A stretch of DNA of 64,000 nt from Lachnospiraceae bacterium (GTDB lineage Bacteria; Bacillota; Clostridia; Lachnospirales; Lachnospiraceae): positions 1 to 64,000 of the forward strand of contig JAKSRW010000017.1 in the NCBI GenBank assembly GCA_024403355.1, in the 5' to 3' direction. Shown here piece by piece: positions 33,371 to 44,330 of the stretch. The position numbers and the translations under genes are program-made. Within the stretch, counting starts at the first letter, position 1. Each line of letters begins with the position of its first letter. Below the pieces are notes generated by a model. The model ran no database searches and had not been told where the DNA came from. It saw only the letters and a list, made by a program, of their open reading frames with translations.

Positions 33371-34090
33371 TTAATTTGCTACGTACATCTGCTTGTACGG
33401 ATTCTTACTGTCGGGAACAACCTTGGTGAAGGTTGCATTAAGAATCTCGTCGGTATTATATCCGAACAGACCGCAGAATTCATTGATATAACCTTTTACC
33501 GCATCAAGATCCTCGGCTGAAGCCTCAGCAGCAGATACGTTTGAAGGAAAATCAATATTTTTAGCATCGGAGCGGAGATAGAGGACACCGCCGTGCATAC
33601 CTGTACAGGGGAAATTGCTGACAATTTCACGCTCATCGTCCGAAAGTCCGAGAACGATGATAATACCGCCTGCCTGATACTCACCAAGGAAGCTTCCGCA
33701 CTTACCGCCGATAACGATTACGGGGCGCTTCTCCTTATATTCCTTCATATGAATGCCTGCTCTGTAGCCTGCATCACCCTGAACATAAATCTCGCCGCCA
33801 CGCATAGCGTATCCTGCTGCATCACCGATACTTCCGTGAATAATGATTTTTCCTGCATTCATGGTATCGCCGACCGCATCCTGGGCATTACCGTTTACAT
33901 TAATGGTAGCACCGTTAAGGTAAGCACCGAGTGCATTACCGGGAATACCGCTGATGTCAATCTTCTTGTCAGAAAAACCTGCTGCGATAAAACGCTGGCC
34001 GCAGCAGCCTGTAATCTGAATATCATCTGAACCGGCACGAAGCTGTTCGTTTATTTCATTATATTGTAAATCTTTAACATCTAATACCAT
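33371..34090 (-). CDS. Glutamate synthase alpha-like GXGXG domain subunit
   Basis: 239 residues of the right-handed beta-helix (GXGXG) domain that forms the C terminus of normal GltB; here it is a separate protein, as in archaeal-type and GlxC-like systems. Repeated G-x-x-x-G patterns run through the middle (DAVGDTMNAGKIIIHGSIGDAA, then GGEIYVQGDAGYRAG). It helps shape the ammonia tunnel between amidotransferase and FMN sites. ATG 34090 is chosen because GGAGGTG precedes it; the longer TTG frame overlaps that site. Overlaps within a few bases of the flavoprotein gene upstream. Confidence 0.87.
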   Translation of the reverse strand: MVLDVKDLQYNEINEQLRAGSDDIQITGCCGQRFIAAGFSDKKIDISGIPGNALGAYLNGATINVNGNAQDAVGDTMNAGKIIIHGSIGDAAGYAMRGGEIYVQGDAGYRAGIHMKEYKEKRPVIVIGGKCGSFLGEYQAGGIIIVLGLSDDEREIVSNFPCTGMHGGVLYLRSDAKNIDFPSNVSAAEASAEDLDAVKGYINEFCGLFGYNTDEILNATFTKVVPDSKNPYKQMYVAN

Positions 34091-34091
34091 A

Positions 34092-35339
34092 TTATACCAC
34101 ACCTCCAAACATTTTTCTACGTGTTTCTTGCGAAAATGCAGCGCTTGTGGGTGTTTCCTTAAGCATATCGAAATTTACAGAGCTAAGAGGTGTCTTTTCA
34201 CGAATCATAGCGGTGTAAATACCCGCACGACAGGTCTCTCCTACAAGCATAAAGCCTGTGAGTGTATCGTTACGGTAGAAGAGCTTCTTTATATGCTTTT
34301 CATCAATTTCTTCATAAACCTGGCCGCCGTCTTCGGGCTTAAAGCTTGAGCCTGCAGTCATCATATGGAAGCCGAAGAAACCGATAGAGTTCATGGGGAT
34401 TGCTTTATCAAATACCTTTTCGCCGCCTGCCATGTTTACACCTGCGCACTGGCCCTGGAAGTAAGCATTGGGCAGAAGAGCGAGAACTCTGCGCTGACCG
34501 AAGGAAATATCATTGCCTTCGGCACAGTCACCTACTGCATAGATATCAGCAAGGCTGGTCTGCATATTATCGTTGATTACGATACCGCGGTTTGTTTCGC
34601 CGCCGGCGTCCTTAACAAGTCCGATATTTGCACGAACACCGATTGCAAGAACGAGCACATCGAAATCAACCTCTTTGCCGCTCTTCATATAAGCCTTATT
34701 TACATCAAAACGCTCAACACTGTCTGAAAGAAGGAAGCTTACGCCCTTGCTCTCAAGATGTGACTGAACAAGACCTGCACTCTGTGCATCAAGAATACTT
34801 GAAAGAACTCTGTCTGCCAGATCACAGACTGTGATGCTGCCTACACGGTCCTGAATACCCTCGGCACACTTTAAGCCGATAAGACCGGCGCCTACGATAA
34901 GTACCTTTGATTCACTGTTTACTGCCGCAGCAAGAGTATCAGCATCATCAAGTGTCATGAAGGAGCACTTCTTTTCAACGGTATCAAGGCCTGTAAAGGG
35001 AGGAACGAAGGGTGATGAACCGGTTGCTACACAAAGCTTTGTGTAATCAATTACCTGACCGTCATCAAGACTTACCTTTTTTGCATCCTTATCAATTTTA
35101 ACAGCTGTTTTGCCGTAAAGTACGCTACAGCCGTTTTTCTCATAAAAATCAGCGGGGCGATAGAGCATACGCTCCTTATCTGTTTTGCCTTCAAGTAAAT
35201 AGGAGATAAGAGGACGACAGTAAACATGGTGCTTTTCCTGTGAAACGACAGTAATTGAACCTTCGCTGTCAACACTTCTTATACCTTCAATACAGGCAGC
35301 GGCGGCAACGCCGTTACCGATAATTACGTATTTTTCCAT
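34092..35339 (-). CDS. FAD-dependent pyridine nucleotide-disulfide-type oxidoreductase of the GOGAT cluster
   Basis: 415 residues. FAD-binding MEKYVIIGNGVAAAACIEGI, NAD(P)-binding KVLIVGAGLIGLKCAEG and the second FAD motif DIYAVGDCAEG. Resembles NADH:acceptor reductases of the nitrite reductase/rubredoxin reductase group. In this operon it probably passes electrons from NAD(P)H through the ferredoxin subunit to the FMN subunit of glutamate synthase (inference). GAGAGG precedes ATG 35339 and overlaps the end of the ferredoxin gene. Confidence 0.88.
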   Translation of the reverse strand: MEKYVIIGNGVAAAACIEGIRSVDSEGSITVVSQEKHHVYCRPLISYLLEGKTDKERMLYRPADFYEKNGCSVLYGKTAVKIDKDAKKVSLDDGQVIDYTKLCVATGSSPFVPPFTGLDTVEKKCSFMTLDDADTLAAAVNSESKVLIVGAGLIGLKCAEGIQDRVGSITVCDLADRVLSSILDAQSAGLVQSHLESKGVSFLLSDSVERFDVNKAYMKSGKEVDFDVLVLAIGVRANIGLVKDAGGETNRGIVINDNMQTSLADIYAVGDCAEGNDISFGQRRVLALLPNAYFQGQCAGVNMAGGEKVFDKAIPMNSIGFFGFHMMTAGSSFKPEDGGQVYEEIDEKHIKKLFYRNDTLTGFMLVGETCRAGIYTAMIREKTPLSSVNFDMLKETPTSAAFSQETRRKMFGGVV

Positions 35340-35343
35340 GGCA

Positions 35344-35772
35344 TTACCTCTCTTCATATACAATTGCTCTGTTGGGACAGCCCTTTACACAGGCGGGTGA
35401 ACCGCAGGTATTCTCAAGACAGAGCTCACATTTCTGCATAATACCGGACTCTGAGGGTGCGAGTGCGCCGTAAGGACACACAAGTACACAGGTCAGACAG
35501 CCGACACATTTGTTCTGATCAACCTTAACAACACCGTCCACCTTGGAAATGGCACCTGCAATACAGGACTTAATGCACATAGGGTCGGTACAGTGGCGGC
35601 ATGATACCGCATAGGTGATTTTTTCATCGCCTTCAACATGGATTCTGGGGTAGATAGGCTTACCCTTAAGGGCAGTGATCATATCCTTCTGACCTGAATT
35701 TGCAAAGGCACAGTTATATTCGCAAAGATGACATCCGAGACACCATTCTTCTTTAACATATACACGCTTCAT
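35344..35772 (-). CDS. 4Fe-4S ferredoxin-type electron carrier of the GOGAT cluster
   Basis: 142 residues with several cysteine clusters for iron-sulfur centres: CLGCHLCEYNCAFAN, CRHCTDPMCIKSC, CVGCLTCVLVCPYGAL and CELCLENTCGSPACVKGCP. The layout is that of HycB/DmsB-type polyferredoxins with four clusters. Probably links the flavoprotein to the FMN subunit. ATG 35772 is preferred to ATG 35784, which abuts GAAAGGA. Confidence 0.88.
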   Translation of the reverse strand: MKRVYVKEEWCLGCHLCEYNCAFANSGQKDMITALKGKPIYPRIHVEGDEKITYAVSCRHCTDPMCIKSCIAGAISKVDGVVKVDQNKCVGCLTCVLVCPYGALAPSESGIMQKCELCLENTCGSPACVKGCPNRAIVYEER

Positions 35773-35813
35773 ATTAATGGTCATTCCTTTCTATGAATCA
35801 TATTACCCTGATA

Positions 35814-37319
35814 TTATTCACCGGCATGTGAAATACCGAGAATTTCGAGCTCCTTGCTGTTGAGGCCGATACCGCGAAGCATCAGTCTGTTACCACGGAG
35901 GGCTTCAATTGAGTTGATACCCATACCACCCATAAGCTCCTTAATTTCATGCTTCCATGCAGTAAGAAGATTAACAAGTCTTTCGGTACCAATCTCAGGG
36001 TTAAGTCTCTTAACGAGGTCGGGACGCTGTGTTGCAATACCCCAGTTACACTTACCTGTCTGGCAGGTACGGCAGAGGTGACAGCCGAGAGCGAGAACAG
36101 CAGCAGTAGCAATGTAGCAGGCATCGGCACCAAGAGCTATAGCCTTAACAACATCAGATGCACAACGGATTGAACCGCCGACAACGAGTGATACATTACC
36201 ACGGATACCTTCCTCACGCAGACGCTGGTCAACTGCAGCGAGAGCGAGCTCGATAGGAATACCAACATTATCACGAATTCTTGTGGGTGCAGCACCTGTA
36301 CCGCCGCGGAAACCGTCGATTGCGATGATATCGGCACCGCTTCGTGCAATACCGCTGGCAATAGCTGCAATATTATGAACTGCTGCAACCTTAACGATTA
36401 CAGGCTTCTTATATTCAGTTGCTTCCTTTAATGAGAATACAAGCTGACGAAGATCCTCGATTGAGTAAATATCATGATGAGGAGCGGGTGAAATAGCATC
36501 CGAACCCTCGGGAATCATTCTTGTACGTGATACATCACCTACAATCTTTGTTCCGGGAAGATGACCGCCGATACCGGGCTTAGCACCCTGGCCCATCTTA
36601 ATCTCTACGGCAGCACCTGCATTAAGGTAATTCTCGTGAACACCGAAACGACCTGATGCAACCTGAACGATTGTATTGGGACCGTAGCAGTAGAAGTCCT
36701 CGTGAAGACCACCCTCACCGGTATTATAAAGAATACCGAGCTCTGTAGCCGCACGTGCAAGTGATGCATGTGCATTGTAGCTGATTGAACCGTAGCTCAT
36801 AGCTGAGAACATAACGGGCATTGAAAGCTCAATCTGAGGTGTAAGCTCACATTTAATTTTACCGTTCTCATCAAACTTAATCTTCTCGGGCTTTTTGCCG
36901 AGGAAAACGCTTGTCTCCATGGGCTCACGGAGAGGATCGATGGGAGGGTTGGTAACCTGTGAAGCATTGATAAGAATCTTATCCCAGTAAACGGGGAAGG
37001 GCTTGGGGTTACCCATTGATGAAAGAAGAACACCGCCGCTGTTAGCCTGCTTGTATACTTCCTTTATAGTATCGTTCTGCCAGTTCGCGTTCTCGCGGAA
37101 GGTAGACTCATTTTTAACAATCTTTAATGCGTGAGTAGGGCAGAGGGAAACACATCTCTGACAGTCTACACACTTTGCTTCATCACTGATCATTACGCCT
37201 GTGGCGGGATCAAAGACATGAACCTCGTTTGAACACTGACGCTCACAAACACGGCAGGCGATACAGCGTTCAGGTTTTCTGATTACTTCAAACTCAGGGA
37301 AAATGTATTCTACGCTCAT
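35814..37319 (-). CDS. Glutamate synthase FMN-binding subunit with N-terminal ferredoxin domain
   Basis: 501 residues. N-terminal two [4Fe-4S] motifs (CIACRVCERQC, CVDCQRCVSLCP), then the FMN/2-oxoglutarate barrel of GltB (GEGGLHEDFYCYG, EIKMGQGAKPGIGGHLPG, DGFRGGTGAAP) and the [3Fe-4S] cysteines in CHLCRTCQTGKCNWG. Converts 2-oxoglutarate and tunnelled ammonia to glutamate. This is the archaeal-type, domain-split enzyme: amidotransferase and GXGXG domain are separate genes either side. Its ATG overlaps the amidotransferase stop by four bases. Confidence 0.93.
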   Translation of the reverse strand: MSVEYIFPEFEVIRKPERCIACRVCERQCSNEVHVFDPATGVMISDEAKCVDCQRCVSLCPTHALKIVKNESTFRENANWQNDTIKEVYKQANSGGVLLSSMGNPKPFPVYWDKILINASQVTNPPIDPLREPMETSVFLGKKPEKIKFDENGKIKCELTPQIELSMPVMFSAMSYGSISYNAHASLARAATELGILYNTGEGGLHEDFYCYGPNTIVQVASGRFGVHENYLNAGAAVEIKMGQGAKPGIGGHLPGTKIVGDVSRTRMIPEGSDAISPAPHHDIYSIEDLRQLVFSLKEATEYKKPVIVKVAAVHNIAAIASGIARSGADIIAIDGFRGGTGAAPTRIRDNVGIPIELALAAVDQRLREEGIRGNVSLVVGGSIRCASDVVKAIALGADACYIATAAVLALGCHLCRTCQTGKCNWGIATQRPDLVKRLNPEIGTERLVNLLTAWKHEIKELMGGMGINSIEALRGNRLMLRGIGLNSKELEILGISHAGE

Positions 37320-38413
37320 AACGATACACCATCCTTTACATTAATGATAACCGGTTCGCCGCCGGCGGGAGCCCAGATCTTATCAACATTGGGTTCCATT
37401 ACACGGATTGCAGCTTCCTCACTTGCGATATAAGTCATATCGTCCTTCTCGCCGACAACCATTGAACGAAGCTTTAAGCGGTCATTAAGCGCCATAAGTC
37501 CGCCCTTGTAGCCGAATACGATTGAGAAGGGACCTGTGATAAGAAGGCTGGGGAATACCTTACGTAAATACATAAGTCTTTCCTTTTCAGCGGGATCGCT
37601 TGTTTTATCGATTGTCTCCCAGAAAGGAGCAGCGATAACGTTTGCGGCATCTCTGGGTGAAAGCCCCTGTACACGGATGAGGTAATCCATAATATAGGTA
37701 ATAACCTCTGTATCAGTCTGAAGTGTACATTTATAACCGAACATCTCAATGTAACGACGGTTTGCATCATATGATGAAATTTCACCGTTGTGTACGATTG
37801 AATAATCAAGAAGTGTGAAGGGATGAGCTCCGCCCCACCAGCCGGGTGTGTTGGTAGGATATCTGCCGTGAGCTGTCCATGAATAGCCCTCATATTCTTC
37901 GAGTCTGTAGAACTCACCTACATCCTCAGGGAAGCCTACTGCCTTGAAGGCACCCATATTTTTACCACTTGAGAAAACGAAAGCACCCTTCATTTCGCTG
38001 TTAATCTTCATAACAGTGCGGGCAACGAACTCTCTTTCATCAAGCTGCATTCTGTCAAGAACCGACTTGAGAGGGGCTACGAAGTAACGCCAGATTAAAG
38101 GTTCGTTAGTAATGGCGGGCATCTTTCGGGTAGGAATAATTTCCGATTTTACGATTTCGAATCTTTCCTTTAAGAATGTTTCAGTTTCCTTGCGCGTTGT
38201 TCGATCATCAAAGAACATATGCAGAGCATAGAACTCTTTGTAATCGGGGTAAATGCCATAACCTGCAAATCCGCCACCGAGACCGTTGGAACGGTCATGC
38301 ATGGGCCTCATTGAGTTTGTAATGGCCTCACCGGACATTTTCTTTCCTTCCTTTGAAATAACTGCGGCAATTGCACATCCGGAAGGAATACGAATTTGAC
38401 CTTCAGTTTTCAT
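37316..38413 (-). CDS. Glutamate synthase amidotransferase subunit (class II GATase)
   Basis: 365 residues. A class II glutamine amidotransferase with candidate nucleophile Cys13 (PSGCAIAAV), AHGRYPTNTPGWWGGAHPF and VHNGEISSYDANRRYIE, as in GlxB-like proteins and the N terminus of GltB. Mature enzymes of this class expose the Cys after removal of the preceding residues. First gene of the minus-strand operon, after a leader with a hexaloop hairpin and terminator. CAGGTGAG precedes the ATG. Confidence 0.9.
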   Translation of the reverse strand: MKTEGQIRIPSGCAIAAVISKEGKKMSGEAITNSMRPMHDRSNGLGGGFAGYGIYPDYKEFYALHMFFDDRTTRKETETFLKERFEIVKSEIIPTRKMPAITNEPLIWRYFVAPLKSVLDRMQLDEREFVARTVMKINSEMKGAFVFSSGKNMGAFKAVGFPEDVGEFYRLEEYEGYSWTAHGRYPTNTPGWWGGAHPFTLLDYSIVHNGEISSYDANRRYIEMFGYKCTLQTDTEVITYIMDYLIRVQGLSPRDAANVIAAPFWETIDKTSDPAEKERLMYLRKVFPSLLITGPFSIVFGYKGGLMALNDRLKLRSMVVGEKDDMTYIASEEAAIRVMEPNVDKIWAPAGGEPVIINVKDGVSL

Positions 38414-38460
38414 ATCTCACCTGCTTTCTTTTCTTATAAAGAAATAGAATAAAAAGAATA

Positions 38461-38513
38461 AAAAAAGAGGGCATTCATATTGTAAAAACAACATGAACGC
38501 CCTTGCTCATTTA
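38461..38513 (-). promoter_or_regulatory. gltB-operon leader: ANTAR-type hexaloop hairpin overlapping a terminator
   Basis: Read on the minus strand: ATGAGC (38510-38505) pairs with GTTCAT (38498-38493) around the loop AAGGGC (38504-38499). The terminator pairs 38503-38489 with 38482-38468 (15 bp, loop of six) and is followed by a T run at 38467-38461. The structures share 38503-38493, so only one can form. Loop A1 and G4 fit the ANTAR rule. Confidence 0.75.
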
Positions 38514-38519
38514 TTCAAA

Positions 38520-38548
38520 AATATACATCACCTTAATTAACTTGTCAA
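38520..38548 (-). promoter_or_regulatory. Promoter of the split glutamate synthase operon
   Basis: On the minus strand TTGACA (38548-38543), 17-base spacer, TATATT (38525-38520). RNA starts about 38513, so the hexaloop hairpin is at the very 5' end. Confidence 0.85.
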
Positions 38549-38716
38549 TAGTCAAATTAAAAAAAACAAATTATGAACAGCTGTTGAAGAATTTTGCAGC
38601 AAACATTCAGTAAATCAGAATGCTGATATCAGGATCGCAGAAAAACAGTTTTAAAATATTATAATAAGTAGGGAAAAGAAAATTTAAAAAATTAATAAAA
38701 AATTTCAAAAAAAGTG
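38549..38716. other. AT-rich spacer between divergent gltB and gdhA promoters
   Basis: No gene is seen. It holds the 10-bp palindrome CTGATATCAG near 38631 and long A runs near 38670-38715. It could hold sites for a DNA-binding regulator of both promoters, but no known operator is recognised. Confidence 0.4.
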
Positions 38717-38745
38717 TTGACAAACTAAAGGGGAAGTATTAATAT
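38717..38745 (+). promoter_or_regulatory. gdhA promoter
   Basis: Perfect TTGACA at 38717-38722 and TAATAT at 38740-38745, spacer 17. RNA start about 38752. Confidence 0.85.
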
Positions 38746-38754
38746 TAGCCACAG

Positions 38755-38804
38755 AAAGGCAAGGGCGTCTTTGATTAGGGTAATCCTATTCAAAGGCGTT
38801 TTTT
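38755..38804 (+). promoter_or_regulatory. gdhA leader: first ANTAR-type hexaloop hairpin overlapping a terminator
   Basis: AAAGGC (38755-38760) pairs with GTCTTT (38767-38772) around the loop AAGGGC. The terminator uses 38765-38774 with 38790-38799, has an inner TAGG/CCTA stem and ends in six T to 38804. The two share 38765-38772 and exclude each other. Confidence 0.75.
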
Positions 38805-38831
38805 CTTTTCTGGCGCAAAAAACAATATTAT

Positions 38832-40252
<1,421 letters not shown>

Positions 40253-40306
40253 TCAGCCAAAGTAAAAATAAATTAAAAATAATTTGAGTAAATGGGGGTG
40301 TTTCTT

Positions 40307-42403
40307 ATGAAAACCGTTTCTGACTACTTTGGATGCATGGTGTTTGATGACAGAGTAATGAAAGCTACTTTGTCAAGCAAGGTGTACGCTTCACTTAAGA
40401 AGACAATTGATGAAGGCTTACCGCTGGATGCAAGCGTTGCTAACGCAGTTGCTACAGCAATGAAGGACTGGGCCGTCTCAAAGGGTGCTACTCACTACAC
40501 ACACTGGTTCCAGCCTCTTACAGGCATTACCGCTGAAAAGCATGACAGCTTCATCAGTCCTTCACCGGACGGTGGTGTAATCATGGAGTTCTCAGGTAAG
40601 GAACTTATTAAGGGTGAGCCTGATGCTTCATCATTCCCTTCAGGTGGAATTCGTGCTACATTTGAGGCACGCGGCTATACAGCATGGGATCCTACATCAT
40701 ATGCATTCATTAAGGGTAAGACACTTTGCATACCTACAGCATTCTGTTCGTACGGAAGTGAGGCACTTGATAAGAAAACTCCCTTACTCAGATCGATGGA
40801 AGCCCTCAATAAGCAGGCGCTTCGTATATTGAAATTATTCGGAAATACTGATGTTAAGTGTGTTCGTACATCAGTAGGACCTGAGCAGGAATACTTCCTT
40901 GTAACAAAGGAAATGTATGACCAGCGCCCCGATCTCCGTTTTACCGGAAGAACGTTGTTCGGCGCTAAGCCCCCTAAGGGACAGGAAATGGATGATCACT
41001 ACTTTGGTGTAATTAAGCCTAAGGTAGCTGAATTCATGGAAGATCTTAATGAAGAGCTTTGGAAGCTCGGAATTCTTGCCAAGACAGAGCATAACGAGGT
41101 TGCTCCCGCGCAGCATGAGCTTGCGCCGATTTATTCGACAACTAACGTAGCAACCGACCACAACCAGCTTACAATGGAAATCATGCAGAAGGTAGCTGCA
41201 AAGCACGGACTTGTTTGTCTGCTTCATGAGAAGCCCTTCGCAGGTGTAAACGGCAGTGGTAAGCATAATAACTGGTCTATGGCCACAGATACCGGTGTTA
41301 ACCTCCTTTCTCCCGGAGACACACCCTATGAAAATGCCCAATTTCTTTTATTCCTTTGCGCGGTTATTCAGGCGGTAGATGATTATCAGGATTTACTTCG
41401 TATTTCAGTTGCGACAGCTGGTAATGATCACCGTCTGGGTGCCAATGAAGCACCGCCCGCAGTGGTATCAATGTTCCTTGGAGATGAGCTTACAGCAGTA
41501 CTTGAAGCTCTTGAGTCAGGTAAGCCTTATGCAGGCACAGAGAAGACACAGATGAAGCTTGGTGTAGATGTACTTCCCAAGTTCAACCGTGATACAACAG
41601 ACCGTAACCGTACATCACCTTTCGCATTCACCGGCAATAAGTTCGAGTTCAGAATGCTTGGTTCTTCAAACAGCATTTCATGTGCAAACATTATGCTTAA
41701 CAGTGCGGTTGCAGAAAGCTTAAAGATTTACGCTGATAAGCTTGAGAAGGCTGCAGATTTTGAAACAGCACTTCATGACATTATTTGTGACACAATCAAG
41801 ACTCATAAGAGAATTCTTTTCAACGGAAACGGCTATGATGATTCATGGATCAAGGAAGCTACAGAAGTAAGAGGTCTTTGCAACTATCGTACAACTCCTG
41901 ACTGTATGCCTCGTCTTCTTGATAAGAAGAACGCAGATATGCTTATCGGTCATGGCGTATTCTCAGATATTGAGTTAAAGTCACGTTGCGATATTATGCT
42001 TGAGAATTACTGCAAGACAGTAATGATTGAGGCTAATACAATGGTTCTTATGTCTTCAACCGATATTATTCCCGCAGTTGCAAGCTATACATCAGATCTT
42101 GCAAAGGCAGTTAATACAAAGAAGGCAGCTGACAGCTCAATCGCCTGCGGCTACGAGCTTTCAACATTAAAGAAGCTTTCTGATCTGACTGACAGCATCA
42201 TGATTAAGACTGAAGAGCTTTCAGAGGTTCTTGAGGAGACTCAGAAGATTTCAGATATAGAAGAGCAGAGTTATGCAATCAGAGACAAGCTGCTTACAAA
42301 GATGAGTGAATTACGTGCTCTTTGTGACCAGGCTGAGACCAAAACAGCAAAAACATACTGGCCTTATCCCAGCTATGCTGATCTGTTATTTGGTGTTAAA
42401 TAA
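40307..42403 (+). CDS. glnN: Glutamine synthetase, type III
   Basis: 698 residues, the size of GSIII (about 700), much longer than type I. Typical segments: [54 protein letters not shown] (metal Glu), [30 protein letters not shown] and [23 protein letters not shown] 40307 follows GGGGGTG; the frame reaching 40292 starts at or before that site. Cotranscribed with gdhA. Its coexistence with glnA at 32-33 kb gives two unlike enzymes for glutamine, probably for different nitrogen supply. Confidence 0.96.
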   Translation: MKTVSDYFGCMVFDDRVMKATLSSKVYASLKKTIDEGLPLDASVANAVATAMKDWAVSKGATHYTHWFQPLTGITAEKHDSFISPSPDGGVIMEFSGKELIKGEPDASSFPSGGIRATFEARGYTAWDPTSYAFIKGKTLCIPTAFCSYGSEALDKKTPLLRSMEALNKQALRILKLFGNTDVKCVRTSVGPEQEYFLVTKEMYDQRPDLRFTGRTLFGAKPPKGQEMDDHYFGVIKPKVAEFMEDLNEELWKLGILAKTEHNEVAPAQHELAPIYSTTNVATDHNQLTMEIMQKVAAKHGLVCLLHEKPFAGVNGSGKHNNWSMATDTGVNLLSPGDTPYENAQFLLFLCAVIQAVDDYQDLLRISVATAGNDHRLGANEAPPAVVSMFLGDELTAVLEALESGKPYAGTEKTQMKLGVDVLPKFNRDTTDRNRTSPFAFTGNKFEFRMLGSSNSISCANIMLNSAVAESLKIYADKLEKAADFETALHDIICDTIKTHKRILFNGNGYDDSWIKEATEVRGLCNYRTTPDCMPRLLDKKNADMLIGHGVFSDIELKSRCDIMLENYCKTVMIEANTMVLMSSTDIIPAVASYTSDLAKAVNTKKAADSSIACGYELSTLKKLSDLTDSIMIKTEELSEVLEETQKISDIEEQSYAIRDKLLTKMSELRALCDQAETKTAKTYWPYPSYADLLFGVK

Positions 42404-42420
42404 TTTGTATATTTATCCAT

Positions 42421-42459
42421 TCAATACCATCTGCAGGGAAACCTGTTAGATGGTATTGA
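42421..42459 (+). promoter_or_regulatory. Intercistronic 17-bp hairpin with GAAA tetraloop
   Basis: 42421-42437 pairs with 42442-42459 (one bulged T at 42447, one G-T) and is capped by GAAA. No T run follows, so it is not a standard terminator. Likely an mRNA stability, processing or protein-binding element between glnN and the ammonium transporter gene. Confidence 0.7.
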
Positions 42460-42552
42460 GGTAAATAGAGTAAAAAATTCGCGCAAAAGGAAATAACTGA
42501 AAGAAGGATATTAATTTATGTAACAAAATTTACAAGGAAAGAAGATGATTGT

Positions 42553-44307
42553 ATGGTAATTGAAGATATTACTAAATTAGTCGAAGAATCAGTAAGTACA
42601 GAAGTTTTTGGTGTTTGGTTCCTTATCGGTGCGGCTCTTGTATTCTTTATGCAGGCCGGATTTGCAATGGTTGAGACAGGCTTTACCAGAGCAAAGAACG
42701 CAGGTAACATCATCATGAAAAACCTGATGGATTTCTGTATCGGAACAGTAGTATTCATTATTTTAGGCTTCAGTTTAATGATGTCTGAGGATTATGTAAT
42801 GGGTATCTTTGGTGTTCCCAACCTTAAGATATTAACCGATTTTAAGGGATTTCTTGCAGATGGTCAGGCTCCCGCTTTTGTATTCAACCTTGTGTTCTGT
42901 GCAACCGCAGCAACAATTGTTTCCGGTTCAATGGCAGAACGTACAAAATTCGTTTCATACTGTATCTATTCAGGCGTTATTTCATTATTTGTTTATCCTG
43001 TTGAAGCAGGCTGGGTTTGGAACTCACAGGGCTGGCTCGTACAGATGGGCTTCCACGATTTCGCAGGATCGGCAGCTATTCATTCAGTAGGTGGTATTAC
43101 AGCCATTATCGGTGCGATTATGGTTGGTCCCCGTCTTGGCAAGTATGTCAAGGATAAGGCAGGTAAGGTTACTAAGGTTAACGCTATTCAGGGTCACTCA
43201 ATCACACTTGGTGCTCTCGGATGTTTCATTCTCTGGTTCGGCTGGTACGGTTTCAACGGTGCAGCTGCATGGGATGGTTCTTCACTTGCTTCAATTTTCG
43301 TTACAACAACAATTGCTCCCGCAGTTGCTACAGTTGTAACAATGCTTTTCACATGGATTAAGAACGGTAAGCCCGATGTTTCAATGTGTCTCAACGGTTC
43401 ACTTGCAGGTCTTGTAGCAATTACAGCCGGCTGTGATTCGGTAGATGCTTTCGGTTCGGTAATCATCGGTGCTGTATCAGGTATTCTTGTTGTAGTAGTT
43501 GTAGAATTACTTGATCTTAAGCTTCATATCGATGATCCCGTTGGTGCTGTTGGCGTTCATTTCGCAAACGGTGTCTGGGGTACAATTGCGGTTGGTCTTT
43601 TCTCTAATCCCGATGCTCCCGCAGGCTTAAGAGGTTTATTCTACACAGGTGAGTTCAGACTTCTCGGTGTTCAGTGTCTTGGTATTTTAGCAATCCTTGC
43701 ATGGACAGCCCTGATGATGACAATTACATTTACAATCATTAAGAAGACTATCGGTCTTCGTGTTACTGAGGAAGAGGAAATCAAGGGTCTCGACAGCACA
43801 GAGCATGGTCTTCCCAGTGCATATGCAGATTTCGTACCTGCAGTTGAAAGCCTTGATTACGGCTTTGCAGAGGCAGTTGCGGTTACAGGTGAAACTCCTG
43901 TTGCTGAAGCTATTCCTGTTAAGAAGGTTCCTACATTTGATGATGGTTCACCTAAGTTTACTAAGGTTGAAATCGTATGTAAGGAATCAAGATTTGAAAG
44001 ACTTAAGTCTGACATGATGAAGATCGGTATCACAGGCATGACAGTATCACACGTACTTGGCTGCGGCGTCCAGAAGGGCAAGCCCGAGTATTACCGTGGT
44101 GTTCAGGTTGAAGCTAACCTGCTTCCTAAGATTCAGGTTGACATCGTTGTAAGTCAGGTTCCTGTCCGTCAGGTTATTGAGACAGCTAAGAAGGCTCTTT
44201 ACACAGGCCATATCGGCGATGGTAAGATTTTCGTTTACGACGTAGAGAACGTAGTAAAGGTTCGTACCGGTGAGGAAGGCTTCGATGCTTTACAGGATGT
44301 TGAATAA
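42553..44307 (+). CDS. amt: Ammonium transporter fused to a PII signalling domain
   Basis: 584 residues. The N-terminal 410 are an Amt/MEP channel with eleven expected membrane helices; AGFAMVETGFTRAKNAGNI, GSAAIHSVGGITAIIGA and GVHFANGVWGTIAVG carry pore and twin-His positions. After a linker, residues about 465-575 form a PII (GlnB-like) domain: FTKVEIVCKESRFERLKSDM, T-loop QKGKPEYYRGVQV and LPKIQVDIVVSQ, GDGKIFVYDVENVVKVRTG. The uridylylation site Tyr51 is Val here, so control is probably by ATP/ADP and 2-oxoglutarate binding. GGAAAGAAG precedes ATG 42553. Ammonium entry and its sensor are thus one polypeptide in the gdhA-glnN operon. Confidence 0.94.
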   Translation: MVIEDITKLVEESVSTEVFGVWFLIGAALVFFMQAGFAMVETGFTRAKNAGNIIMKNLMDFCIGTVVFIILGFSLMMSEDYVMGIFGVPNLKILTDFKGFLADGQAPAFVFNLVFCATAATIVSGSMAERTKFVSYCIYSGVISLFVYPVEAGWVWNSQGWLVQMGFHDFAGSAAIHSVGGITAIIGAIMVGPRLGKYVKDKAGKVTKVNAIQGHSITLGALGCFILWFGWYGFNGAAAWDGSSLASIFVTTTIAPAVATVVTMLFTWIKNGKPDVSMCLNGSLAGLVAITAGCDSVDAFGSVIIGAVSGILVVVVVELLDLKLHIDDPVGAVGVHFANGVWGTIAVGLFSNPDAPAGLRGLFYTGEFRLLGVQCLGILAILAWTALMMTITFTIIKKTIGLRVTEEEEIKGLDSTEHGLPSAYADFVPAVESLDYGFAEAVAVTGETPVAEAIPVKKVPTFDDGSPKFTKVEIVCKESRFERLKSDMMKIGITGMTVSHVLGCGVQKGKPEYYRGVQVEANLLPKIQVDIVVSQVPVRQVIETAKKALYTGHIGDGKIFVYDVENVVKVRTGEEGFDALQDVE

Positions 44308-44330
44308 GTAAAAATTAATTAAAAAGAATA

